Shown: one piece after another, positions 1 through 5,281 of the stretch
How positions within the stretch are numbered: the stretch's first letter is position 1
How the letters are laid out: each line of letters begins with the position of its first letter
Source of the DNA: Dehalococcoidia bacterium
GTDB taxonomy: Bacteria > Chloroflexota > Dehalococcoidia > GIF9 > UBA5629
DNA: 5,382 bases
Reading direction: 5' to 3'
Assembly: GCA_012961565.1 (NCBI GenBank)
Contig: DTZC01000255.1
Coordinates: 1-5,382, forward strand
Notes under the pieces: generated by a model
What the model was told of the DNA's origin: nothing
Databases searched by the model: none
Seen by the model: only the letters and a program-made list of their open reading frames with translations
Made by a program: the position numbers and the translations under genes

Positions 1-8
1 CGACACAT
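1..8 (-). CDS. Start of next cluster gene (partial, product unknown)
   Basis: Only the first codons (ATG TGT CG., Met-Cys-Arg) lie in the window, so the product cannot be named. The start is supported by a full-strength Shine-Dalgarno sequence, AAGGAGGT, at 23-16 on the minus strand, seven bases before the ATG. It follows the Fe-S protein gene by about 100 bases on the same strand, so it is probably the next gene of the cluster. It may also have its own promoter at 57-86. Confidence 0.6.
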
Positions 9-15
9 TTTTCAA

Positions 16-23
16 ACCTCCTT
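16..23 (-). promoter_or_regulatory. Shine-Dalgarno site of the left-edge gene
   Basis: The minus strand reads AAGGAGGT, a near-perfect complement of the 16S rRNA tail, followed by a seven-base spacer and ATG at 8-6. This is the strongest ribosome binding site at the left end and is the main evidence that a gene begins at the window edge. Confidence 0.7.
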
Positions 24-56
24 CTCAATTATTGTTACAAACTTAGATTGTTGCCC

Positions 57-86
57 ACTATAACCATCCGTGACATCACGGAACAA
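57..86 (-). promoter_or_regulatory. Candidate promoter with dyad in the spacer
   Basis: On the minus strand TTGTTC (86-81) and TATAGT (62-57) are 18 bases apart. The -10 matches consensus at five of six positions; the -35 is weak. The spacer holds a perfect inverted repeat, TCCGTGA-tg-TCACGGA (82-67), which looks like an operator dyad. A start near position 50 would give a leader of about 40 bases to the ATG at 8. No T-run follows the dyad, so it does not look like an intrinsic terminator for the Fe-S gene. Inference from sequence only. Confidence 0.3.
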
Positions 87-109
87 ACAGCACTTACTTC
101 CAAATCCTG

Positions 110-1279
110 TCATGAACGTTTCGCTATTACCCCAGTTAGTTTCTGCGATATCTTTTTCCGGGCAAACGAGACCAGCGCTTCCCTCCCCAGCCTGTCATAC
201 AGTTCACCATGGCTCCTTGGAATTTTCTCAACCTTTTTTCGGGGCACCATCTTGCTGGCACCACTGGGACAGGTGGCGGCGCACAGCCCACATCCGATGC
301 ATCTTTCCTCATTGACAACCACCTTCCCCTCGACCACAGACCTTAACCCCAACGGACATCGCGAGATGCAAACCTGACAACCACGACACCTCTCTGGGTC
401 GAAGTCGACCACATACCGTGAAGGCGCCTCAGCATATGTCTCACCTCGGCTGGCGCTTTTGAGAAGGAGACAGCAGCAGGAACAGCAGTTGCACAGGCTT
501 TGAATCTGCCCTTCGCAGTTGTCAACGTTATGCACCAGACCACGGTCTTCGCAATTCCTCAATATCTGCACCGCTTCATCGTAGTCAATCTTACGTGCGA
601 ACCCGTGTTCAATCAAGGTTTGCGCCATCTCGTTGAACACAAAACAGGTCTCCACCGGATGACCGCAGCCTTCACCCAGTACCTGCTTTGTCTTCCTACA
701 AAAGCACTCCCCGACGCCAATTAAGTCGCCGTCTTTCCTGACCATTTCCGTGATGACATCGACCGGCAATACACCACGCGCATCTGGAATCACCGCGTTT
801 ACATCGACCGTGCGTAGCGCAGAGGCTTCCACAACTGCCGGTTCCGCTGGCAACACCCGGTAATAGGGCGTTTTGGTCGGCAAACCGCCTGGTGTTTTAC
901 CCTCAATCAGCGCATTGAAAAACTTGGCGAACAACGCACGCTGCGGCGTCTCTTTCTTCTTCCTCACCTGCTGTTCAGCCATGAATACCGGATTGCCTCG
1001 CTCATAAGCATAGTCTCTTTCAGTCCTGTAAGTCATGATAAATCCTTCGGAGGCAAGCCGTGTAAGCACCTTCTCCAGTTCATCAGCAGGCATCTTCGCC
1101 TTTTTCTTCAGCTTAGTTAACGTGATGCTCCCAGTTAGCGGCAGCAGGAAAAAGACCTTCAGGTCTTCAATAGCCACGGTCCTCCGCAGTGCTTCCTTGA
1201 AGTCACCACGATGCGGTATGTCGCCCAGCGCAATTTCATAAAATTTGCACAGTTCTTCGTAATAGTCCTTGTCCTTCAT
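110..1279 (-). CDS. Cysteine-rich 4Fe-4S protein with N-terminal winged-helix-like segment
   Basis: A 389-residue soluble protein, probably cytoplasmic, with no signal peptide or membrane segment. Residues about 45-85 read like a winged helix (LTKLKKKAK, then ELEKVLTRLASEGFI). The middle contains GECFCR (C192, C194), C205 in GCGHPVETC, C212, and a dense CNCCSCCC block (C263 to C270). Residues 298-308 (C-x2-C-x2-C-x3-C-P) and 327-337 (same spacing, followed by P) are two classical 4Fe-4S ferredoxin motifs. The ends of the protein are basic. The ferredoxin part implies electron transfer; the other cysteines may bind another cluster or metal. The ATG at 1279 is the furthest upstream start, because an in-frame TAG lies three codons before it; its ribosome site (AGGT) is weak. 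It follows the CooC-like gene by 89 bases. The Fe-S assignment is secure but the biological role is not. It could be an electron donor or activator for a metalloenzyme. Confidence 0.9.
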   Translation of the reverse strand: MKDKDYYEELCKFYEIALGDIPHRGDFKEALRRTVAIEDLKVFFLLPLTGSITLTKLKKKAKMPADELEKVLTRLASEGFIMTYRTERDYAYERGNPVFMAEQQVRKKKETPQRALFAKFFNALIEGKTPGGLPTKTPYYRVLPAEPAVVEASALRTVDVNAVIPDARGVLPVDVITEMVRKDGDLIGVGECFCRKTKQVLGEGCGHPVETCFVFNEMAQTLIEHGFARKIDYDEAVQILRNCEDRGLVHNVDNCEGQIQSLCNCCSCCCLLLKSASRGETYAEAPSRYVVDFDPERCRGCQVCISRCPLGLRSVVEGKVVVNEERCIGCGLCAATCPSGASKMVPRKKVEKIPRSHGELYDRLGREALVSFARKKISQKLTGVIAKRS

Positions 1280-1368
1280 ACATACCTAACCGGCACCTTT
1301 ATTTTCACCAACCGCTGTGCTCCACTCCCACGTAAAGCTAAGCCAACCAGCATTACAGCAATCTCAGC

Positions 1369-2172
1369 TCAGGTGTCGTGCCTTATCTCACCTGATAACT
1401 CTTGCCTGACCTCCAGACGACACTTATCAAATTCCTGGATTCGTGCCAGCAACTTCTTGACCGATAAACATGCCGCAGAATCTTCTGGCAGTTCCCACAG
1501 TGATCTCCCGTCTAAATTGTAGCCCCTTACATTAGCATCATAATCTATCTTTCCCAGGTAGCCTTCACCCCAGGTATCCAGATGGCTTCCCGCGGCTTCA
1601 TCGAATTCATAGTTTTCTACTACAAACAGGCACTGGCAACTTATCCCCACCTCCTCCATAATGCGTTTCATCCGCTCCACATGCTTGACAGATTTCAGCG
1701 AAGGGTCTGAAAGCACAAACAGGATATCTACGTGTGACACCACTCGGCGGTTCAAGTGCTCCAAGCCAGACGGCGAGTCTATCACTACACTCCGATACTC
1801 GGCAATAAGTCTGGGAATTATCCCCTTGAGCGAGTTGTCTTCGCGGCAGTAACAGCCCTCAGTCCACTTTGTCCCCAAGGTTAGCAGATGAAACCCCTCT
1901 CCTCTATACACGCAGTTCCGGTAAAGCGAAGCCTCCAGCTCATCAAAATACAGTTGAGTCCCCAGCCTCCTCGCTTCCCGACTATCACCCACTAACTCTG
2001 AAACCGTAGCTATCCCCTCCCCCTCCAGATTTATCCCCAGCATATCACTCAAACTCTGGTCAGGGTCAACATCAATCAACAATAGCGGCGGAGCTAAATA
2101 TCTGCTTAGGATAGCGCAGAAGGTCGACTTACCTGTTCCCCCTCTGCCGGTAGCAACAATCACCTTTCCCAT
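1369..2172 (-). CDS. CooC-like P-loop ATPase (MinD/ParA superfamily)
   Basis: A 267-residue cytoplasmic nucleotide-binding protein of the SIMIBI class. Visible motifs are the P-loop GRGGTGKS (residues 9-16), DVDPDQSL (34-41) in the switch I region, the CooC hallmark GCYC (C107 and C109), and the Walker B/switch II segment VVIDSPSGLEH (129-139). In CooC, the C-x-C pair forms a metal site at the dimer interface, and ATP hydrolysis drives nickel insertion into carbon monoxide dehydrogenase. Related ATPases accompany other metal or corrinoid enzymes. The lysine normally at residue 10 in the deviant Walker A is arginine here. The gene starts 18 bases after the SCP2 gene stop and has only a weak ribosome site, which suggests translational coupling. 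No CODH is in the window, so the client is unknown. Family call is firm, metal client is inference. Confidence 0.9.
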   Translation of the reverse strand: MGKVIVATGRGGTGKSTFCAILSRYLAPPLLLIDVDPDQSLSDMLGINLEGEGIATVSELVGDSREARRLGTQLYFDELEASLYRNCVYRGEGFHLLTLGTKWTEGCYCREDNSLKGIIPRLIAEYRSVVIDSPSGLEHLNRRVVSHVDILFVLSDPSLKSVKHVERMKRIMEEVGISCQCLFVVENYEFDEAAGSHLDTWGEGYLGKIDYDANVRGYNLDGRSLWELPEDSAACLSVKKLLARIQEFDKCRLEVRQELSGEIRHDT

Positions 2173-2190
2173 CTCTGGCTCTTAAACCTT

Positions 2191-2562
2191 TCAGTCTGCC
2201 ACCACCATTATCGGTGCTATCTTCATCAGCATCAATAGATTGCCTCTAGCCTTCACTTTTCCGGTGAGCAAAGCCACTGTGGGGTTCATTTGACCCGAAC
2301 TGATGTAAGCCATGGTCTCAAACCCTGCCTCCTGGTATGCTTTAGGCTTTTCTATAGCGTCATTCTGTATCTCTATTTCTCCTTCCTTAAAGTGGAGGGT
2401 AACAGCTACACCCGAGGTGCTCTCCTTTATCACTACACTGCCCTTTAACTTCTCGATGCTTTTGTATTTCTTGGGGTCCTGAAGGTTCTTATCTATCGTC
2501 TCCTTGAGCATCTTCCCCAGACCATTGAGCTCTTCACCCTCCTTCACCTTCACCTCTGCCAT
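2191..2562 (-). CDS. SCP2 sterol-binding-domain protein
   Basis: A small 123-residue soluble protein covering a single SCP2-like domain. A predicted amphipathic N-terminal helix is followed by beta strands (GSVVIKES, GVAVTLHFKEGEIEI) and the typical C-terminal block GKVKARGNLLMLMKIAPIM (residues 101-119), which resembles the G-K-(I/V)-K-(x)-G-(D/N)-L pattern of this family. Such domains bind lipids or fatty acyl-CoA in a hydrophobic tunnel. Position directly after an acyl-CoA dehydrogenase fits a role in presenting or buffering the acyl substrate. The start was set at ATG 2562 and not the in-frame TTG at 2568, because AAGGAGGT (2578-2571) is eight bases from the ATG but only two from the TTG. 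Domain call is good; the ligand is unknown. Confidence 0.85.
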   Translation of the reverse strand: MAEVKVKEGEELNGLGKMLKETIDKNLQDPKKYKSIEKLKGSVVIKESTSGVAVTLHFKEGEIEIQNDAIEKPKAYQEAGFETMAYISSGQMNPTVALLTGKVKARGNLLMLMKIAPIMVVAD

Positions 2563-2570
2563 CTCCAACT

Positions 2571-2578
2571 ACCTCCTT
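2571..2578 (-). promoter_or_regulatory. Shine-Dalgarno site that fixes the SCP2 gene start
   Basis: AAGGAGGT on the minus strand lies eight bases before ATG (2562) and two bases before an in-frame TTG (2568). The spacing clearly favours the ATG. Confidence 0.75.
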
Positions 2579-2623
2579 ATCAAAAAATTTCCTTCATAAT
2601 TGACCTCGACCACTAACCAACAC

Positions 2624-2653
2624 ACTATGTAAGCAAGCCAGAGCTTCAGTCAA
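2624..2653 (-). promoter_or_regulatory. Candidate internal promoter before the SCP2 gene
   Basis: In the 101-base gap after the acyl-CoA dehydrogenase stop, the minus strand has TTGACT (2653-2648, five of six matches) and CATAGT (2629-2624, four of six matches) with an 18-base spacer. Transcription would start near 2617, giving a leader of about 55 bases. This could let the SCP2, CooC and Fe-S genes be expressed apart from the dehydrogenase. Motif match only. Confidence 0.35.
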
Positions 2654-2663
2654 CAAATTTAAT

Positions 2664-3920
2664 TCATAGTGTTTCGATATCATACCAGTATCTGGCAATC
2701 TCAAGCAGGTCGAGTTGCCTGCCCCCCATCCACAGTTGTGACATCTTCACATCTCGCCAGTGCTTCTCCAGGTCATACTCCCGGCAGTAGCCATAAGACC
2801 CCATGAGTTCCATCGCCCTGTTGGTGGCATGAACAGCAGCATCTGTGGCAAACAGAGACGCTGCCCTGCTCTTAGCCACCATGGCATCATCCCAGGGTTT
2901 TATCCCGTATATATCAGGGTTATCTATCTGCCTTGCCATGGTGTACAGCCAGAGCGATGACGCTTCGATATCTATGATGATTTCAGCCAGAATTGCGGCG
3001 TTGATGCTATGCTCCTTCAACGGTTTGCCGAAAACAACCCTCTCTGAAGTCCACTTCTTGATGATTTCATAGGTATTCTTCATCGGACCCAGTGCCAGAC
3101 AGGCACCGGCTACATTGCCATAAACCAGGATCTCTCTGAGGTACTTGGCGTCATCGCCAGGACCGTGTGCTCGATACCGCTTGGGCACCTTTACATCGTC
3201 AAACCAGATATCAGAATTATAGTCCGCTGCCATACCAGCTTTGTGGTACGGTCCACCTACAGTTACCCCTTTGGTATCTTTGGGGACATAGATGATGGCA
3301 ATATCCTCCTCATTTGCTGACCCCGGATTGGTGGAACAAAGCACACCGTGCAGGTCGGCATCGGCATTTGAAGGCCAGAGTTTGTGACCGTTGATTACCC
3401 AGTCACCACCTACCAGCCGGGCTGAAGTCTTTATCGTTTTCCCGTGCAAACGTCCTATATTTTCTATGTCCGACCCTCCAGCCGGTTCGGTCATGTCCAT
3501 ACAGCAGGTATACATTTCACTGCCGCAGAACCTTGAACCCAGTTCATGACATAGCTCCATGTTCCGATGTGGTTCCAGCGCAATCGGAAGCATCGGCCAG
3601 CCACAGCTCACGCCCACTGCCAGGGCAAAGGCAGAATCGAACCTGGAAAGCTCCTCGCAGATAACGCAGAAAAAGGTTGCCGAATTGGGAATATCCATGC
3701 CCCCTATCTCTGCTGGCCACAGACCTCTAGCCAGGCTCAAGTCCACCAGCAACTCTTTCATCAATGGCTTGATTAGCTTGTGCTCCTTCCAATCTTCGTC
3801 AACCTGTCGCCGGATGGGTATATATTTATCTTTCCCCCACTGCCTGATAACTCTACCAATATCCAGGACTATGTCGGGAATCCACTCCTTAGGTCTAATG
3901 AAATCATCAATTGTCGGCAT
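2664..3920 (-). CDS. Acyl-CoA dehydrogenase family flavoprotein
   Basis: At 418 residues this is a full-length member of the FAD-dependent acyl-CoA dehydrogenase family, which desaturates acyl-CoA thioesters at the alpha-beta position and passes electrons to an electron-transfer flavoprotein. The N-terminal helical domain is followed by the signature MTEPAGGSD (residues 143-151) and GDWVINGHKLWPSNADAD (172-189) in the FAD/substrate region. ERVVFGKPL (293-301) opens the C-terminal helical domain, and MGSYGY and WRDVK (373-392) mark the second signature. Where many members have I-Y-E-G-T with the catalytic glutamate, this protein reads LWMGG (396-400). The alternative base position used by isovaleryl- and long-chain enzymes also seems to lack Glu (about YGN, 267-269). 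The start is backed by AGAGGTG five bases before ATG 3920. It appears to lead the minus-strand cluster. Substrate cannot be told from sequence. Confidence 0.95.
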   Translation of the reverse strand: MPTIDDFIRPKEWIPDIVLDIGRVIRQWGKDKYIPIRRQVDEDWKEHKLIKPLMKELLVDLSLARGLWPAEIGGMDIPNSATFFCVICEELSRFDSAFALAVGVSCGWPMLPIALEPHRNMELCHELGSRFCGSEMYTCCMDMTEPAGGSDIENIGRLHGKTIKTSARLVGGDWVINGHKLWPSNADADLHGVLCSTNPGSANEEDIAIIYVPKDTKGVTVGGPYHKAGMAADYNSDIWFDDVKVPKRYRAHGPGDDAKYLREILVYGNVAGACLALGPMKNTYEIIKKWTSERVVFGKPLKEHSINAAILAEIIIDIEASSLWLYTMARQIDNPDIYGIKPWDDAMVAKSRAASLFATDAAVHATNRAMELMGSYGYCREYDLEKHWRDVKMSQLWMGGRQLDLLEIARYWYDIETL

Positions 3921-3944
3921 ATCAGCACCTCTTCATGACCTCTA

Positions 3945-3971
3945 ATAATACATATTTCTCAGCGCTGCCAA
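3945..3971 (-). promoter_or_regulatory. Candidate promoter of the acyl-CoA dehydrogenase cluster
   Basis: On the minus strand TTGGCA (3971-3966) and TATTAT (3950-3945) each match consensus at five of six positions, but the 15-base spacer is short. A start near 3938 would leave a leader of about 18 bases that includes the AGAGGTG ribosome site. A start further upstream, placing the hairpin at 4041-4083 in the leader, cannot be excluded. Confidence 0.3.
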
Positions 3972-4040
3972 GCAGACAGCATCTCCATTCACGAGCTAAC
4001 CACGCTTGACAGTTAAGTGGGTTGCACGCCAACATAACCA

Positions 4041-4083
4041 ATCTGGTACTCAAGAATGCCTATGTTCCCCTTGAGTACCTGAT
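4041..4083. repeat. Long inverted repeat (hairpin)
   Basis: GGTACTCAAG (4045-4054) pairs perfectly with CTTGAGTACC (4070-4079). After one T-T mismatch, ATC (4041-4043) also pairs with GAT (4081-4083), giving a stem of 13 pairs with one mismatch around a 15-base loop (4055-4069). There is no T-run beside it, so it is not a plain intrinsic terminator. It may be an RNA hairpin on either strand or a protein-binding dyad. Confidence 0.7.
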
Positions 4084-4090
4084 ACACCTC

Positions 4091-4106
4091 ATGTTAATAT
4101 GTTAAT
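4091..4106 (+). repeat. Tandem direct repeat of ATGTTAAT (two copies)
   Basis: Two exact, adjacent 8-base copies (4091-4098 and 4099-4106) followed by TAAG, in an AT-rich patch between two dyads. They could be paired regulator half-sites or part of a promoter region for the minus strand. The short length means chance is possible. Confidence 0.45.
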
Positions 4107-4121
4107 TAAGCAATCAATAGG

Positions 4122-4134
4122 CTTGCAATGCAAG
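4122..4134. promoter_or_regulatory. 13-base palindrome, candidate operator
   Basis: CTTGCA-a-TGCAAG is a perfect dyad with a single central base. It lies just left of the terminator-like hairpin and about 50 bases upstream of the -35 of the response-regulator promoter. It is too tight to form a good RNA hairpin and fits a dimeric DNA-binding protein better. The cognate protein is unknown. Confidence 0.35.
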
Positions 4135-4137
4135 TAG

Positions 4138-4165
4138 AAAAATGCCAACTTTTTTAGGCATTTTT
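4138..4165. terminator. Bidirectional intrinsic-terminator-like hairpin
   Basis: AAAAATGCC (4138-4146) and GGCATTTTT (4157-4165) form a perfect 9-base stem with a 10-base loop. The A-tract on one side and the T-tract on the other make it terminator-like on both strands, although the GC core is short. It lies upstream of both flanking genes and not downstream of either, so it would insulate the regulator promoter or end a short transcript arising inside the intergenic region. Confidence 0.55.
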
Positions 4166-4183
4166 ACCATTTCGCAGGCTGAT

Positions 4184-4213
4184 TTGACACAGTCACCAGA
4201 CAGCAACTACAAT
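4184..4213 (+). promoter_or_regulatory. Sigma-70-type promoter of the response regulator gene
   Basis: TTGACA (4184-4189) is a perfect -35, and TACAAT (4208-4213) matches five of six bases of the -10, with an 18-base spacer. Transcription would begin near 4220, about 45 bases before the coding start. This is the best promoter match in the window. Confidence 0.7.
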
Positions 4214-4264
4214 TAAGTGCACACAGTCTTCGCCAGTTCGGCTCAATGACACGGTGGCACAAGG

Positions 4265-4915
4265 GTGATGGGGACAATAAGCGTGGTGGTTGGCGAGCAG
4301 ATACCGCTGATGAGATATGGTATCTGTAGTGTCATTGGCAGTGCTGCGGACATGGAGCTTGTAGCAGCCACCGGTGACCGCGATTATCTGGTGGAATTAG
4401 TTGCTAATCAGATGCCTGACGTGGTTCTGGCAGACCTCAGATGCCCAATACGTACCAAGCGGCTCTTCATCAGGCGCCTCAAACAGATATCCCCCAACAC
4501 CAGCATCTTGGTGATAAGCGACAGCGTAAGCAATTACTGTGTCATGGGTTGCATCGAGGCAGGAGCTGCCGGTTACATCCTTAAAGATGCATCACCGGAA
4601 CAACTGCTAAGTGCCATCCGCGGCGTCTATGCTGGTGAGGCTGTAATCGACCTGACTGCCATCCGCAGCGCAGCCAGAAGGACAACCACCAAAAACACAC
4701 ACCCTCTGGGCTCTGATGGACTCAACCCTCGGGAGCTGGAAACACTTCAACTGGCAGCTAAGGGGCTAAGCAACAGAACTATTGCACAGCGTTTATATGT
4801 TTCCGAACGCACAGTCCACAGCTACTTCCGTTCCATGTTTCGCAAAATGGGAGTTGCCTCACGCACAGAAGCCATTTACCACGGCTTGAAGAATGAATGG
4901 ATTGATTTGGAGTAA
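4265..4915 (+). CDS. NarL/LuxR-family response regulator
   Basis: A 216-residue two-domain regulator. The receiver domain (about 3-120) has the likely phospho-acceptor D57 in VVLADLRCP, S85 in the Thr/Ser switch position, and K107 in AGYILKDA. The usual acidic pair at the start of the receiver is E11-Q12, so one metal-binding acid is missing. The C-terminal LuxR-type helix-turn-helix (about 153-212) shows LNPRELETLQLAAKGLSN, then the recognition region VSERTVHSYFRSMFRKMGV and RTEAI. It should bind DNA as a dimer and control transcription, possibly of the divergent cluster. Start: GTG at 4265 or ATG at 4268, adjacent codons; the only ribosome site is a weak GGTGG at 4253-4257, seven or ten bases upstream. 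No sensor kinase gene is next to it. Family call is firm; signal and targets are unknown. Confidence 0.95.
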   Translation: MMGTISVVVGEQIPLMRYGICSVIGSAADMELVAATGDRDYLVELVANQMPDVVLADLRCPIRTKRLFIRRLKQISPNTSILVISDSVSNYCVMGCIEAGAAGYILKDASPEQLLSAIRGVYAGEAVIDLTAIRSAARRTTTKNTHPLGSDGLNPRELETLQLAAKGLSNRTIAQRLYVSERTVHSYFRSMFRKMGVASRTEAIYHGLKNEWIDLE

Positions 4916-4959
4916 CACTGAGTTCAACCTGGCGAATAGTGACTGTAAGTGACAGCTCC

Positions 4960-5251
4960 CTAAAGTCGGATGCGCAGGTCTTCCACAGAATAACTCATGC
5001 AAGGGTGAATATAGCCCCTGTTTTCATCTACCCAGCGGCGATGCGCTCTGGCTGGTGCAAAAACTTTGCCTGAAACCAGCCTTGTTCTGCAGGCAGTGCA
5101 CTCCCCGGAGCGACAGATGGCAGAGAACCAGGCCGGCACGCTCCAGAGACACCATCAGCGGCTCTCCAGCCTTAGCTGCTAACACTTTGCCTGACCTTTC
5201 CTCGACAACCTCACACCCCCGACGCTTGACAACAATGACACAAAGTGATAT
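4960..5251 (-). pseudogene. Frameshifted plant-type 2Fe-2S ferredoxin domain
   Basis: Minus-strand translation ends at TAG (4962-4960) and gives CRSGECTACRTRLVSGKVF, then GYIHPCMSY about 20 residues further on. Together these have the C-x4-C-x2-C-x29-C ligand pattern of plant-type 2Fe-2S ferredoxins, which carry electrons alone or as a domain of flavin reductases. The upstream half of the fold (SGKVLAAKAGEPLMVSLERA, before GLVL) is in another frame, and the two join near 5122-5123. Removing one base, or adding two to restore a Pro codon, reconstructs GLVL(P)AICRSGEC. The first beta strand seems to start near 5251-5230 (VIVVKRRG). No start codon or ribosome site is found, and no flavin reductase domain is visible upstream. 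It faces the response regulator with a 44-base gap. The ligand set is intact, so this is either a recent pseudogene or a sequence error, and possibly the C-terminus of a truncated reductase. Confidence 0.7.
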
Positions 5252-5254
5252 GTT
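5226..5254 (+). promoter_or_regulatory. Possible plus-strand promoter facing out of the window
   Basis: TTGACA (5226-5231, perfect) and TATGTT (5249-5254, four of six matches) are 17 bases apart. It overlaps the start of the broken ferredoxin domain on the opposite strand and would read toward the right edge, where no gene is visible yet. The motif match is good but there is no supporting gene. Confidence 0.3.
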
Positions 5255-5258
5255 TAAG

Positions 5259-5273
5259 ATGTTACTATAACAT
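5259..5273. repeat. 15-base dyad ATGTTA-cta-TAACAT
   Basis: Perfect six-base arms with a three-base centre, in the non-coding stretch next to the broken ferredoxin domain and just after the possible plus-strand promoter. Its half-site ATGTTA also occurs in the tandem repeat at 4091-4106. It could be an operator, but a chance match is also possible. Confidence 0.3.
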
Positions 5274-5281
5274 ATGCAACC

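Larger units (their letters stand above)
3921..4264. other. Structured divergent intergenic region
   Basis: This 344-base stretch between two divergent genes has no convincing open frame. From left to right it holds a possible minus-strand promoter, an isolated TTGACA on the plus strand (4006-4011) with no good -10 at proper distance, a long hairpin (4041-4083), a tandem ATGTTAAT repeat (4091-4106), the palindrome CTTGCA-a-TGCAAG (4122-4134), a terminator-like hairpin (4138-4165), and the response-regulator promoter (4184-4213). The density of structure suggests a regulatory region or a small RNA. Confidence 0.6.

Noticed and set aside
48..377. Plus-strand open frame of 109 codons
   Set aside because: It lies opposite the Fe-S protein gene, whose protein has clear cysteine motifs, and its own translation resembles no family.
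2563..2568. TTG start two codons upstream of the SCP2 ATG
   Set aside because: The Shine-Dalgarno would be only two bases away, while the ATG at 2562 has an eight-base spacer.
3559..3945. Plus-strand open frame of 128 codons
   Set aside because: It is antisense to the N-terminal half of the acyl-CoA dehydrogenase, has no ribosome site that I can see, and looks like a mirror of the real coding frame.
4006..4038. Plus-strand promoter from TTGACA at 4006-4011
   Set aside because: The only -10-like sequence, CATAAC at 4033-4038, is 21 bases away, too far for a normal sigma-70 promoter; kept only as a remark.
4002..5231. Shared 10-mer ACGCTTGACA at 4002-4011 and 5222-5231
   Set aside because: Ten-base matches are expected by chance in a window of this size, and flanking bases do not agree.
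5055..5270. Plus-strand open frame of 71 codons
   Set aside because: It is antisense to the broken 2Fe-2S domain, whose cysteine pattern is convincing; the plus-strand peptide has no recognisable features.
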